Shown: positions 11,395 to 23,400 of the stretch, piece after piece
Layout of the letters: the number at the start of each line of letters is the position of its first letter
Numbering within the stretch: the first letter of the stretch is position 1
Assembly: GCA_947396885.1 (NCBI GenBank)
Contig: OX377202.1
Coordinates: 17,174,001 to 17,238,000, forward strand
Length of the DNA: 64,000 nt
Source: Heligmosomoides polygyrus polygyrus
Taxonomy: Eukaryota > Nematoda > Chromadorea > Rhabditida > Heligmosomidae
Direction: 5' to 3'
The notes under the pieces: generated by a model
Seen by the model: only the letters and a program-made list of their open reading frames with translations
The model's database searches: none
Told to the model about the DNA's origin: nothing
Position numbers and translations under genes: made by a program

Positions 11395-11965
11395 CTACTG
11401 TTCACTCCATGTGGCGTTCATGTGGCTCAAAAACAAACTCAAAAGTTCAGGTGGCCTGCAGTTCGCAGCTCAATGCTTCGAAATGTAATTCTATCTTACC
11501 AGGTTCCGTTAATGTGCTTGTGTTCTAGTTTTACGTTCTAGAAATTGAGATTTGGGCAAACACGCTTCTTTCGCTCCTTTCAGTGTTTTCAAGTATACTT
11601 TTCACATAAAACACCGTTGGTACTAACTTAACCGTTGAGCATGCCTGTTGTTACGAGAACCTTTCCTCATATTCTCCAAAGCTTCTCTATCACGGTAAGG
11701 CCATCAAGTCTGCTTACTTATCACTCCACGTGACGTTCATGTGGCTTAAAAACAAACTCAAAAATTGAGGTGGCCTACAGTTCCACAGCTCAATGCTTCG
11801 AAAAGTAATTCTAAGTTAGCAGGTTCCGTTGATGTGCTTGTTTTCTAGTTTTATATGCTAGAAATTGAGATCTGGGCGAAAACGCTTCTTTCGCTTCGTT
11901 CAGTGTTTTCAAGTGTTCTTTTCACAAAAAACACCGTTGGTACTAATTTGACCGTTGAGCATGCC
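11395..11965. repeat. Two direct repeats, about 322-bp period
   Basis: 11398-11650 and 11720-11965 share gttcatgtggct(c/t)aaaaacaaac, caggttccgtt(a/g)atgtgctt and cgttgagcatgcctgtt at about 85% identity. No coding signal. Confidence 0.75.
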
Positions 11966-13800
11966 TGTTAACTCGCAGTGGTAACATTATGTTCAACTCG
12001 AAAAGCTCTATCGAACGGTACCAATCTCGTCCAATTATGAAAACATCGATTTTTTGACAATTTCGCATCGAAGACGAGGGCACTCTAGGCCACGGCAGAG
12101 GGGCGATGACGTCATCGAAAATTGATTTTTCCGAACCATCCCAAGTTTGGTACCGTTCGATAGAGCTTTTCATGCTGAATTGAATGGTTCGGCTAGGAGT
12201 AGCGAAAACCATAATCTGGGCCAGTAAGAGCGGGGAGAACATTGACCGTTATTGTTCTAAATTTGACAAGTGGGCGTGTTCTGAGCGCGATAACTCTGTA
12301 AATTGTGAACCTTTCCGGTTGCAGCTTGTGAATTTTGTAGGCAGTAAAAAGTTCTAGTAGTACGCTAAAACACAGCAATGCAGCTTATGATTGGACAAAG
12401 TTACAGCGCTGCAAAAATGCAGGTTAGCCTTGAGTGGCACGATTTTTTCCAAATTCAGTCGACCCCTGCGGAAAGACGAGGAGAGCTAACGGCCTACAAA
12501 TGCACGTGCTAGCAGAACACTAAACGTGCTTTCAGGTGACATGCTCACAACTCCCTAGCTTATTAAATTGCTTAAGTCCCAGCTGTCATTTTAGGGGGCG
12601 GGCTTAGCGGTTGAAGTTTCCTGCGCTCTTACTCGCCCAGATCACAGTTTATCCGAAACTGAATAAGACCATTCAATTCAGTACGAAAAGCTCTATCGAA
12701 TGGCACCAAACCTGGGCCGGTTCGGAAAAATCAATTTTCGATGACGTCATCATCCCTCTGCCGCGGCCTTAACGGCCCCGTCCTCGATGCGAAACCGTCA
12801 AAAAATCGATGTTTCCAAAATCAGTCGAAATTGAAACCATTCGATAGCGCTTTTTATGCTGGACAGAAGGGTACCATTGCGAGTGTCGAAAACTCAAACC
12901 TTGGTGAGTGACAGCGAAAGAAACTCTAACCGCTATCTTCCGACGCTTTAATCTGGCAACTGAGGTTAAGGCAGTTTAGAAACCTAAGGAGCTTTGAGCA
13001 TGTCATCGTAAAGTACCTTTAGCTCGCCTACGCACTTGTGGGCTGTTAGCTTGCCGTGTCTTCCCGAAAGGGTCGTCTGAATTGGGAAAAAATCGTGTCA
13101 CACAATCACAAGGACAACCTGTATGTTCGCACCACTGTAACTTTGTCCAGGCATAAGCTGCATTACAGTGTTTCAGTGTTCTACTAGACGTTTCTGATGC
13201 CTACAAAATGCACAACTTCCATCCGGACAGGGCCACAGTATACAAAGTTATCGCGCTCAGAACACGCCCGCGAGTGCAATTTAGCACAATAACCGTCGAT
13301 GTTCTCCCTGCTCTTACTTACCTAAGTTACGGCTTTCACTACTCCAAGAAGCACCATTCAATTCAGTACGAAAAGCTCTATCGAACGGATCCAAAATAGG
13401 GCCGGTTCGGAAAAATCTATTTTCGATGACGTCTTCGCCCCACTGCCGCGGCCTGGAGTGCCCTCCTCTTCGATGCGAAATTGTCAAAAAATCGCTGTTT
13501 TCAGAATTGAACGAGATTGGTACCTTTCGATAGAGCTTTTCGAGTTGAACATAATATTACCACTGCGAGTGCTGAAAACTCAAATGTGGACGAGAATGAG
13601 CGCTGGAAACTTCACCGCTGCCCCTCCACCGCTCTAAAATGTCGGATGTGGCCGAAGCAGCTTAGGCAGCAAGGGGTTTTGAGCATGCCATAGTAAATTG
13701 ACTTTAGTATTCTGCTCGCCTGCGCACTTGTGGGCTGTTAGCTCATCGCGTCTTCTCGCAGTGATCGACTGAAGTCGGGAAAAAATTAGGCCACACAAGC
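11965..13800. repeat. Complex of inverted and direct about-680-bp units
   Basis: Core aaaagctctatcgaacgg appears at about 12000, 12690 and 13370, each paired with its inverted partner (cgatagagctttt) about 150-170 bp downstream. Units at 12660-13110 and 13340-13790 are direct repeats (offset about 675-680 bp). 11965-12510 is an inverted copy of about 13030-13590. The unit middle holds tgacgtca. Confidence 0.75.
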
Positions 13801-13975
13801 CTCACATGCATTTTCACACCGCTATAATTTCGCCTTTTTAGAAGCTACAACGCTGTACGTCTGCGGACTGCTAAAGCTCTCTGCTGCTTACCAAACCCAA
13901 GAGCCGCAGCCGGAACGATTCGATCTCGACAGAGTTAGTGCCGAACATGCCCGCGCGTGCGATTTGCGAGCTGTT

Positions 13976-14500
13976 GCGCCCACACGATTGATAGGTTCGA
14001 ATCTATATGCACTGTTCACGATGCACTCCAAAGGCTAGCTGGACTGTGTTAGATCAATTCCTAACTAGGGCGGCTGAGAATTTTTCATAAACTCCCCAAT
14101 CGCCCACTCTACACCCTGTTGCGTCCACTCGATTGATAGGTCCGATCCTATATACATTGTTCACGGTGCACTAATAGATCTCGCAGGAACAGAGTACAGC
14201 AATCCCTGAGTAGGCCGGCTGCAAATTTGTGATAAATCTCCCCAAACGCTCACTCTACAAGCTGTCTCCCCCTCTCGATTGATAGGTTTGATCCTATATA
14301 CATTGTTCACGGCGCACTCCAAAGGCTAGCTGGACGGCCTTAGAGCAATTCCTGAGCAGAGCGGCTAAGAATTTTTGATAAACTCCCCAAACACGCACTC
14401 TACAAGCTGTCGCGCCCACTCGATTGATAGGTCCGATGCTGTATGCGTGGTGCACGGCGCACTCTCGAGGGATTCCTGGCATGTCAGAGCAATTCACGCC
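13976..14500. repeat. 145-bp tandem array, about 3.6 units
   Basis: The word cgattgataggt starts near 13985, 14130, 14276 and 14421 (spacing 145-146 bp). Each is followed by a tatatgcattgttcacgg-like segment and cactctacaagctgtc at the unit end. The last unit is partial and diverged. Confidence 0.8.
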
Positions 14501-15020
14501 ATGCTTGAGATACTCCGAAAACATGCAAGTCTCGGAAAATAAGCTTCTCCAATCCTAAAGACCCCGTTAAAGTCTTTTTGCCCACTCGAAGAACCTAAAA
14601 CTGAAGGAGTTATGAGCATGCAACGGTTTTCGACGACTTGCTACCGACAACTCGTCCGCAGCCGCCCTTCGCAATGGAGCACGATTTTGAACGAAAAACT
14701 AACCTTTGAAAAAATTCGGTTGAACTTTGAAATTTCTGGCAATTTTTTAATGCTGTCTGATAGACCTTGAACTGATGAACTCAAAAATGTGCTTGCTTTC
14801 GCAATTGGTTAACCTTGAAGGAAGTTATTTCGAAAGGCCGAAAAAGCCGGGAAAATATGGCTTTTTCGGCATTTTTGAAAAGGCTATGGCCACAACTGTA
14901 CTGTTGATCGATATGAAATTATCCACTCGGTTTGAGATTGATGGAATTGAATTCAATTCCTGAATTGGTATAACAGCTCTGACATGTCGATGTCACTTAC
15001 TGCGAACATACGAAAACACG
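14500..15020. other. Spacer, nothing recognised
   Basis: No gene or repeat supported. Confidence 0.4.
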
Positions 15021-15025
15021 TTTTA

Positions 15026-15236
15026 TACCATTTCCACGTCGATTTTGCATATTCCAAATCAAATTAGACACTTTTCTAGGCTATCCTAAAGAATTCTGAA
15101 ATCAATTATAACCCTCCCAGATCGAAATGCCTTTCAGGCAGGTCAAACTGCAGGCTTTCTAAGGTGGTTAGAATAATTCTTAGTTCAAGGAAAATTCGGT
15201 ATAATTTTCTTTAATTTTTTCAGTTTAACTGCCCAA
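15026..15236. mobile_element. Family P element, one end
   Basis: Starts ttataccatttccacgtcga and continues with caaatcaaattagacacttt and ggttagaataattcttag, as in the copy at 47600. It is cut where the RTE tail begins. Confidence 0.6.
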
Positions 15237-17165
15237 GTGTATCACCTGTATCACCTGTCGTCCCGTTGATCATCGACTTGCTCGAGCGGGCGCCAGCAGC
15301 GTCTCCATTCGTTACTGTCGCGTGCCAGAGTGCTCCAATGGATCCTCCTTGCTCCTCGCTCAAGGGACACGAAGAGCGTCATATCGGTCGTTCAGGGCTT
15401 TCAGGAAGAAGTCCGACCAACGCGTTGGTGGGCGTCCTGGTGTTCTCTTGATATCCCGCGGAATCCAGTCGGTGACGGCTCTCGTCCAGCTGGTATCTGC
15501 GAAGCGCATTACGTGGCCGGCCCACCTAATTTTCGACAACTTGGCCCACGCGACAGCGTCTCTGATCTTCGAACGTCGGCGAAGCTCCGGAGGCCTTCTC
15601 TCACTTGCGTGAGTCGTGAGTGCGTGAGTTACTTCGAGCATCGTCCTTTCGATTCCACGCTGCGCGACGCTGATCGCGTGTTCGTCCTGCTTTCGTATAG
15701 CCCAGGTCTCTGAGGCGTATGTTAGGGCAGGAAGAATGGTAGAGTCGAATAGGTGGGCACGGAGTCGGACGTTCTTCGTGTTCTTCGCGACTTCTTCGAC
15801 GCTCTTGAAAGCTCCCCAAGCCGCTAGTTTCTTCCTGCTCAGATCTGGCGCTAGATCGTTGGCCATATTGACTTCGCGACCCCGATAGACGTAGCTGGAG
15901 AATTCGGAGATGTTCGTTCCGTTGAGCGAGAATGGGGCATCAGAAACTTGTCCGTTCCTCATGATCATCGTCTTCATAAGATTCAGCTGCAGTCCAACGT
16001 TTTCACATACACGATCGAAGTCGGCAAACATTCGCTCCGGCTGACTGATGTTCGGTGTTGTGAGCACGATGTCGTCAACGAAGCGAAGATGATATAGTTA
16101 CCGGCCGCCTACCTTCACTCCCATGTCTTCCCATTCTAGTTCACGCATGACGTTTTCGAGGGTGGCGCTGAAGAGCTTCGAGGATATGGTATGCCCGCGC
16201 CGAACCATTCTCTTTACTTCGATGACGACGTCGTTGTAGAATGGTGAGATCTTGGCCGTGAATCCCCTGTACAGCTCTCGAAGGACTCTGATGTAATGAG
16301 TAGGAACACCCTGAGTGAGCAGGGCGTCGATGACCGCTTCAGTTTCGACGGAGTCGAATGCCTTCTTCAGGTCGATGAACGTAAGGCACAGCGGCAGCTT
16401 ATACTCTCGCGACACTTCGGTGAGCTTCGTAATGGTGTGTATGTGGTCGATCGTGCTGAATCCTCTCCGAAATCCCGCTTGTTCGCATGGCTGTCCTTCG
16501 TCCAGCGTTCGGCTCATCCTATTCAGGATCACTCGAGTGAACAGCTTGTAGACTACAGACAGCAGGCAGATCGGGTGATAGTTGTCAATGTCGTGCACGT
16601 CTCCCTTCTTGTACAGCAAGACGGTCCTGCTGGTCTTCCACTGAGATAGAACCTTGCACTCCGACAGGTATCGTGTGAAGAGCCGCGCCAGGGTGTTGAT
16701 GAGCGGTGGCGGGAGGTTCTTCAGGTGTTCGGATCTGACCCTGTTGGGACCGGGTGCTCTACGTTTCTTCACCGACGAGATGGCGTGTCGGATCTTGGAA
16801 GGGAGAACAGGGGGGACGACGTATCCATCCTGTGGAAGATGGCATGGAGGCAGGTGGACGTGGCTATCGAAGAGATCGGAGTAGAAGTCGTGGATGACCT
16901 TCTCCATGGTCCTTCTGGAAGAGGTGACGGTTCCGTAAGGACGTCGGAGAGCGGTCATCTTGGTCTTGATGTTGGCGAAGTTCCAGCGGGCATTGCGGAT
17001 GCTCAACCCTGCCTCTGCAGCTTCAGCCAACACTTCCGCCCTTCTCTTCTTAAGATCCTCCTTTATCGCCGCCTTGCATAGCTTCGCAAGCTCGGACGTC
17101 AGCTAGTAGTTGCCTAACCCTCCTGCTGCTCCACGCTGGCGTATATTCTCCCGTAGCTCCGAGCT
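15236..17165 (-). mobile_element. RTE-type element, linker, RT and C-terminus (5' truncated)
   Basis: Minus-strand coding runs from SELRENIRQRGAAGG (about 17160) through the linker (AKLCKAAIKEDLKKRRAEVL), RT domain (APGPNRVRSEHLKNLPPPLI, LLYKKGDVHDIDNYHPICLL, CEQAGFRRGFSTIDHIHT, LTFIDLKKAFDSVETEAVI), then FVDDIVL (normally FADD), and C-terminal [23 protein letters not shown]. One in-frame stop (TAA at about 16096-16098) lies between VGGR and the FVDD box. The 3' tail is a short array of ggtgataca. No endonuclease. Confidence 0.9.
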
Positions 17166-17730
17166 TACGCCTTCTTGCCATTGCTGACGAAGGCTTGTCC
17201 TCAGAATACATCTCTTCAGTGCAAGATGCGTAGTTGGCATTGCTCTGGCGATTGTCTTGTTGTCCGGCCAGGTTTCCGTCGCGTAACACATCTCAGGCAG
17301 TACAGAGGCGTTGAATATCGAGACCCTGAGGCCGACATCCTTGACCTGATCGGTGACTTCGCGAATCGAACTGAAGGCTGCCCATGCTGCGCGTCTCCTG
17401 CGGGCGATTTCAGGCGCAATTTCAGCAGCAGTGTTCAGCTCTCTTCCCAGATAGACGTAGGGGTCGACCTGTTGTAGAGCGACTCCATTTAACTTTACGA
17501 GTCCCGTGTCACACCACTGGTTGACCGTAAATTGCGTTTTGGACATATTCATGTCCAATCCGGTCTTCATAGCTGCCACGTTGAGCTCGTTCAGCATTTC
17601 TTCGACTTCTGCCGTGCTGGTAGAGATGAGAAAAATATCGTCGGCGAAGCGAAGGTTGCTGATCCGTTTACCGTCGACAAAGTAGCCTTTATCGTCCCAG
17701 ATTCAGAGATGAGGAAGATAATTCAGGATG
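17103..17730 (-). mobile_element. Second RTE copy of a different subfamily, fused head to tail
   Basis: Minus strand from about 17705: KRISNLRFADDIFLISTSTA, MSKTQFTVNQWCD, VDPYVYLGRELNTAAEIAPE, ALKRCILRTSLRQQWQ. Homology changes at about 17165, where the reading continues without a stop into SSELRENIRQRG of the neighbouring element. Both ends truncated; about 540 bp of its own sequence. Confidence 0.82.
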
Positions 17731-17837
17731 CAAGATGTTGCTAAAATTCCTTGAAAACTTTCTTCGTTATTGCACAGTAATCTTTTGTTGTAATTGCAGA
17801 AGGATAAAAAAGTAACCGATAAAAAGTGACGTTCAAT

Positions 17838-19560
17838 ACCTCTTTGGGTTATGCATTCCACTTCAACGACATCGTTGAGGCGATGTTTGGTCAACATAAT
17901 GATTTACGGTGGCCAGTTGATGGACAACTCTGCGCTTTATCCTACCCAGACAAGCCTCGCACTAATTTGCCGACCCCAGGGGGGGTGGAAATAGGGATGA
18001 GCGGATTAGCCGTTATCCGTTATCCGGCGGTTTCCGGGGGTTTTGACCTATCCGTTTTGTTGCTCGTTATCCGGCGATTTTGGGGCGGATAACAAACAAC
18101 AAATTAGCTGAATCTTAGCTGTGGGCGTGGTGATGGGCGGACTATGTACAGGATCCTTCACGATCGTAAGAGTGGCCGTCAGAAACAACAAAACTATTCA
18201 AATCTAGAAGTGTTAATTGAAGTTTCCTCACTTGGAAACTGGCTACATAGTTTTAAAGTTATCTAACTTCCAGCTTTCCAGAAGCCCCGCTAAGCCTGTG
18301 CCATACTTATATGAGGCCTACTTAGCATTCATCTCAAGTCATTTGCTGACGAAGAAGGCATACAAACTGCTACTAGCATTTGTCAAAAGTGAAGAGCCGC
18401 ATCCTGAGAAGAACTTTTTAACGCCGATCTTTTCATCGTATCATTTGTGGTTACACGATTGCCGTATGCTCGATTTGATTGCAGGCGGTAATGGGCCTTT
18501 TTAGCCATATGCCGTCGTGAAGTATCAAAAAATACTGCAGAACAGCAATGAGTTCTAGCAAAAGAAATAGGATTAATCCAAATGCATGGAGTAAGCAACT
18601 TTTCCAATAAAAATTTTAGAGGAGCAATAAACCATTAAAAAAACTTATATCGTGGGTGCTGAAAACATGTATATTTGTTTTAATTTGTTTTTTTTGTTGT
18701 GAAAATTACCTCAACATATGGAACACCTTCGTTTTGGGCTGGGTTAGATATTTTTCATCTGCTCCAGAAGAGATGGGTCGGATATTCTTTCTCAGATCCA
18801 GAAGGTCTGGATGTCATAACTCCTTGAGTGTGTGTTTGCCGTACACAATTGCTTGCAATTGCTACCCAAAAGTTAGTATTTTATCCCAGATAATTCCACG
18901 TTGAAGTAGCTTGGATCTTGAGATGCTTTCGGGCAGCAACAACAATAACGGTTCAAAGCATGTGTAGGACAAGATCGTTATGTGAAGTTTGTTTGGCTGG
19001 ATGTCTCCTGCCTTCTTCTTCTTTCCAGAGACATCGGAAGAATTGCTCTTCCAAGGACTATTCTATAATATTTTCCAACAGCCCTTATTGAAAAAGGGTT
19101 AAGCGCAGAGTAAGGCTGATAAATAAGAAAACCCAGCCGACCCCTTGGAAACAGGTGAAAGCGTGTATGTTGCTGTGCTGTTTGTCTTCCTACGGATGGG
19201 CAGAAAACCCCGTTGAGCGTCGTTTTGCAGCGTCGGTGGCGACTGCAAAACGTTTAAAAAACACGACTAAAATGTCTAAAAATGGCTTATAAATTAACAG
19301 TGTTTTAGGTCCTGATCTGTTGCTGAAATTAGTGCAATTTAAAGCGAGTTTTAATTTTTGTTCTTTGTTCGTTATCCGCTTTTCCGTTATCCGGTCATTT
19401 CCGGGCAAAATTATCCGTTATCCGATTCTTAAAATTTCGTTATCCGCTCACCCCTAGGTGGAAGGCTTGGTTGACCTGGGGGAATCCGACGAATCGTGAA
19501 ATGATTCGGGGTGCCTGCGAGAGCTGAGCCTCCAACGACTGCGCTGCCCACTCACGTAGT
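17838..19560 (-). mobile_element. SINE-A copy split by a hAT-like insertion
   Basis: The 3' half is at 17838-17991 (cattccacttcaacgacatc, caactctgcgctttatccta) and the 5' half resumes at 19457 (gtggaaggcttggttgacct) and ends near the A box at 19560. Everything between is one inserted element. Confidence 0.82.
17992..19456. mobile_element. hAT-like non-autonomous transposon (1465 bp)
   Basis: Termini TAGGGATGAGCGGAT and (reverse complement) TAGGGGTGAGCGGAT form 15-bp TIRs. The flanking 8-bp GGTGGAAA / GGTGGAAG is a near-perfect duplication of SINE sequence. Both subterminal regions are packed with gttatccg motifs (18012-18090 and 19370-19447), as expected for hAT transposase binding sites. 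The internal ORF at 18217-18504 has no recognised domain, and no hAT catalytic region is present. Confidence 0.8.
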
Positions 19561-19935
19561 GCTAATATCCTTTAAAGCAGCTTTTTCGGAATATAAAGAA
19601 AATTGACATCCATTAATGCCGCCGTTCAATGGGAGCACAGATCACAGGACACTGATTAAGCGCGGATCTATCCTAATCGGAGGAGAGCATGCAATGAGTT
19701 CCAATCCCTTGGTTGAATTTCTAGGAGAGTTCAGGTGCTGTTCCGTTATGCGAGGTCTTTCATTTACATTCAAGAGATGCGATTGTGTGACATGGACACG
19801 TACGCAAATAAAACATCACGGATGTCCCTTGCGACTAGGATAAATCCGAAGGCATCGAACTCCTTTTGGAATTAGTAATACAACAAAATAAGCCTTATTT
19901 GTGCTTCTTACTTTACGTAAATTGAAAATCGCATA
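19561..19935. other. Spacer, nothing recognised
   Basis: A 75-residue ORF at 19616 has no recognisable feature. Confidence 0.4.
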
Positions 19936-20205
19936 AATTAGGTGTTCGGGCCATGTGTAATACGCTTCACAGACACCCGCTGGACAAGAGTCGCCACCGA
20001 CTGGTTTCCGAGGGGCCTCAAGAGAGCATCAGGACGCCCATCAACGCGTTGGACAGACTTCTTCGTTCCTCGACTTCGAAAGAACTATAGGGATCCCTCG
20101 ACTATCCATTGGAGCACTTTGGCGCGCGACAGGGTTGAATAGAGAGGTTGCTGGCGCCCGCTCGAACAATTCCATGATCAATGGGACGAAGACGAAAGAT
20201 GGCTT
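19936..20205 (+). mobile_element. RTE 3'-end fragment
   Basis: Encodes VIRFTDTRWTRVATDWFPRG, then GRPSTRWTDFF, HWSTLARDR and a diverged remnant of the WRP-FEQ end. It matches the C-terminal block of the elements at 15.3 and 42.8 kb. Confidence 0.82.
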
Positions 20206-21575
20206 TGCGCATGGTTTTGACCATCATCGGTATTTAACACCTCGGATATTAGAAATGAACTGAGTCTGAAACGTAAACTTTAGAGTTGCGACAAGAGAGA
20301 CTTTTTGAAGTGAGCTGAATTTCCCGAAGAGTCTATGCATCCTTCATTTCCCGTGCCTAATTAGGTTTATTGCAAGTTACAGTTAGCTGCTAAAGTTTCC
20401 TTTGGCTTCTACGCTTACAGAAGACTCTTTAAAGAACGATGTCAAACTAGCTGCTGGAGAAACGATAAAGCAACGGCTTCCGCTGAAAACATTGGAAACC
20501 GGTCGTGCGTGGCTCTGGAGCTCGTTGCCCTTTTGTTCCACATCGGCACCAACCAGACGGCTTAACATCGTCGGTTTTCTGGCAAGAGCTGGATTTTAGT
20601 GAGTGAATGTCGGTAACAGGGAAGGCCCGACAGTATTTTTTTCAGAATTGTGACTGCTTCAAGAAATCATTTGGCAGCCTTTTCTGAGAGCAAACATATG
20701 AGGTAACATATGGTACGCTTTTTTATAATTGAAGAGTTTATTCTTAAGCCAAACATGCTGTTATTATGGTTAGTAAACCATTGCTTGAGCATAGACCTAG
20801 CGGGTGGTCTGGCGCTTTACTTAGAATTTAACCCAAGAGTAACCGATAGAAAACAGTCATTATGATGCATGCCCTGAAAACGCGCCCCATACCCATAAAC
20901 AGAGTATCCCTGAAAATATTGAAACGAAAAAAAAAGAAAAAAGAAATGCAAAAGGAAAAAGATAAAAAAAGAAATTCAATATATGTTCTCATAGAGCAAA
21001 TCATTCTCTTTCGAAAGATATGCAGCGCTATGCAAGAGGCCGCCGGCGAAATCTGCAGTGAATCGTTGAAAAAAAAACTGCAAGGACTTATGGGACAACC
21101 GAATATTATCACTGTTTGAATGACTATAGAATTAAATCAATGTTTCAAAAATCATTTTTTAAGCTAAAAGCTGAGAGCGAGAAATATGGTTGTTGTAAAA
21201 GACCTCAACAAGAGGTTGATTTTAAATTTTTTAAAAATTTTTTTTCTTGAAGGAGTCCGTTACATAATGATACTTAAATGGTTGGTAGATTAGGTACCAA
21301 TTGAATGAGGTTTTACATTTTGCATCCGGCTTTGCTGCAGCTTTTCGTCAGAGACCTATTTTATAAAAAGTTACGCATAAAATTTTAATGCAAAGTGGCA
21401 GGCGCTCGTTTTGGTAAGAACGATAATGTGACCGTAGTGCTGGGTGCTTTAGTCTAACCGAGGTTGCTCGAAGATGACTTCCACGCTCACTGAAACACAC
21501 TCCAAAGCTATACTGAATGCCAGCATGAATGCAGATTCGATACCGATGTCAATTTTATTCATTTAAATATGCTTG
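20206..21575. other. AT-rich spacer
   Basis: Contains purine runs (20925-20975) that create a Lys-rich ORF on plus and a Phe-rich one on minus; neither is credible as a gene. Confidence 0.45.
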
Positions 21576-21579
21576 AATA

Positions 21580-21880
21580 CGAGCGCGTGTAACGCAGTGG
21601 AGGAGGCGCCGACTGTCGTGTGCACCCAATACCAGGTTCATAGTCCGGATTATCCGCCCAGGCCAACCAAGTTCTTCATCCCTCCGGGGTCGGTGAATTG
21701 GTACCAGACTTGTCTGGGAAGGATAGAGCGACTTGTTCATCGTCTGGCCACCGCAAGACATTGTATGGCCAAATACGCACTCAAATCGCCTCCATGACAT
21801 TCCGTAGAAGTAGAATGCGAGGTGCATCCCAAAGGGGAATGAACAACGCCGTCCTTTATCCTTTATCCTTTATGATTAAA
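21580..21880 (+). mobile_element. SINE-A copy, full length
   Basis: gcgcgtgtaacgcagtggag at the A box, complete body, tail cctttatcctttatccttta. The B box region is diverged (tagtccggattatcc). Confidence 0.85.
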
Positions 21881-22192
21881 TAATTTGGAGAAATATTAGT
21901 AAAAGCAATCTCTTATTTAGGTCAACTTTATTTGAAACAATTCGACATAATATTATACTCCAATAACCTTTCGTTTTTTGAGCATAATATTTTTAGTCTT
22001 CTTTGAGTCTTCGGCATATGTAGCTGTAGAAGATAGCTCCCTTATCCAGCAGCAGATCATATTGTTATCCAAAATGCTTACAATTTTATTTTGCGGTCAA
22101 ACTGAACCTAGACATTATTCCTTGATTGTCACTATTTTTCGCTTCCTCAGTTTGACAGATGCACGTTAGGTGCAGCAATAAATGAATAAACA

Positions 22193-22482
22193 AATAAAGA
22201 TAAAGGATAAAGGACGGCGTTACTCAATCGCTTTTGGGATGCGCTACGCATTTTACTTCTACCGGATATCGTGGAGGCGATGTGATTGTGTATTTGGCCA
22301 TACAGTGGCCAGCCGATGAACAAGTCAGCGCTTTATCCTTCCCAGACATGTCTGGTACCAATTCACCTACCGCAGAAGGATGGAAGGCTTGGTTGGCCCG
22401 GGCGGGAAATCCGAACTAGGAACCTGGAATCGGGTGCACGCGACAGTCGGCGCATCCTCCGACTGCGCTACACGCGCCCACA
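22193..22482 (-). mobile_element. SINE-A copy, full length
   Basis: Starts aaagataaaggataaaggac and ends gactgcgctacacgcgccca. Flanks are A-rich repeats (aaataaacaaa-like) on both sides, so the exact TSD is ambiguous. Confidence 0.86.
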
Positions 22483-23400
22483 AATAAACAAACAAATGAA
22501 TAAATAAATAAAAATGAACGAATGTTGCATTTTGAGTCAAGACTATTGGTGTGAAGTGGGCCTAAAGTTTAGGTAGCCATGTTATTTCCCGATTAAAGCT
22601 GAGTTTTTTTTACTGAAGAGACACCCAAAATTGCAATCGATTAATTATAACGCGAATGGATCTTCCAAGAATATCATCAATCCCGCAATGTCGGCCCATC
22701 CCTCCCTCAGTTGTCAAGCTCCCCAACATGTTCAGAACAGCAACAAAGATGTGTACGGATGATGAGGAATGCGAAGTGTCACGCAAGCTGGCCTGCGAAA
22801 TAACCAATCTCAATAGGTACGAACTGCCCCTAACCCCAGCGCGAGACGGGCACAACATGTGCGAGTTTGACAGCAAAATCTCTCTTACGCTGCCTTTTAT
22901 TTCGGATAGACTCAATTGTGGGAAAAAGGCCTACTGGTAGAATATGGTTTAATATGGAGGTTGTGCTGGTGTATAGGCCGAGAGACAACGCTAAGCGACA
23001 GCTTGTTCGCAATGGGCTGTATGACCGTGTTCACAAAATACAAAACTTCGTGATGCCCACATGGAAGGACAGGAGATTAGGGTGTCGTTTAAATATTATA
23101 GCGTTTAGTCAGCTGAAATTTGTATATTGCGAGGCTGTAAGGCAATGAGAAGTATGTAGCTCGCTGGTAAATGAAAGCAAGACTTATCAACCCGGTTAAT
23201 AAGCACCGAAAGGAGACGGTCTCCAAAAGGATATTAGCAAGCAGAACACTTTGTTGTATCATGAAAACGAAGCAAGGGCTAGAAGGGCTCCTAAAAGCTT
23301 ATGGATTCTTTAATTAGGGAGGGGGGGGGGCAAAGAAAAGGAATGAGACAATTTGAAAAAATATTTATCTCTTTCTAACTCAGTTACGAATCAACGATGC
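22483..23400. other. Spacer, nothing recognised
   Basis: Overlapping ORFs at 22610-23148 show no domain. A short G run at about 23318-23330. Confidence 0.4.

Noticed and set aside
13976..14500. Regularly spaced repeats that could suggest a CRISPR array
   Set aside because: Units are 145 bp, diverged, contiguous tandem repeats without unique spacers, and the DNA is eukaryotic.
16296..17081. Plus-strand ORFs across the RTE at 15.2-17.7 kb
   Set aside because: They are antisense shadows of the minus-strand reverse transcriptase.
20862..21119. Lys-rich plus ORF and Phe-rich minus ORF
   Set aside because: Produced by a purine-rich low-complexity tract.
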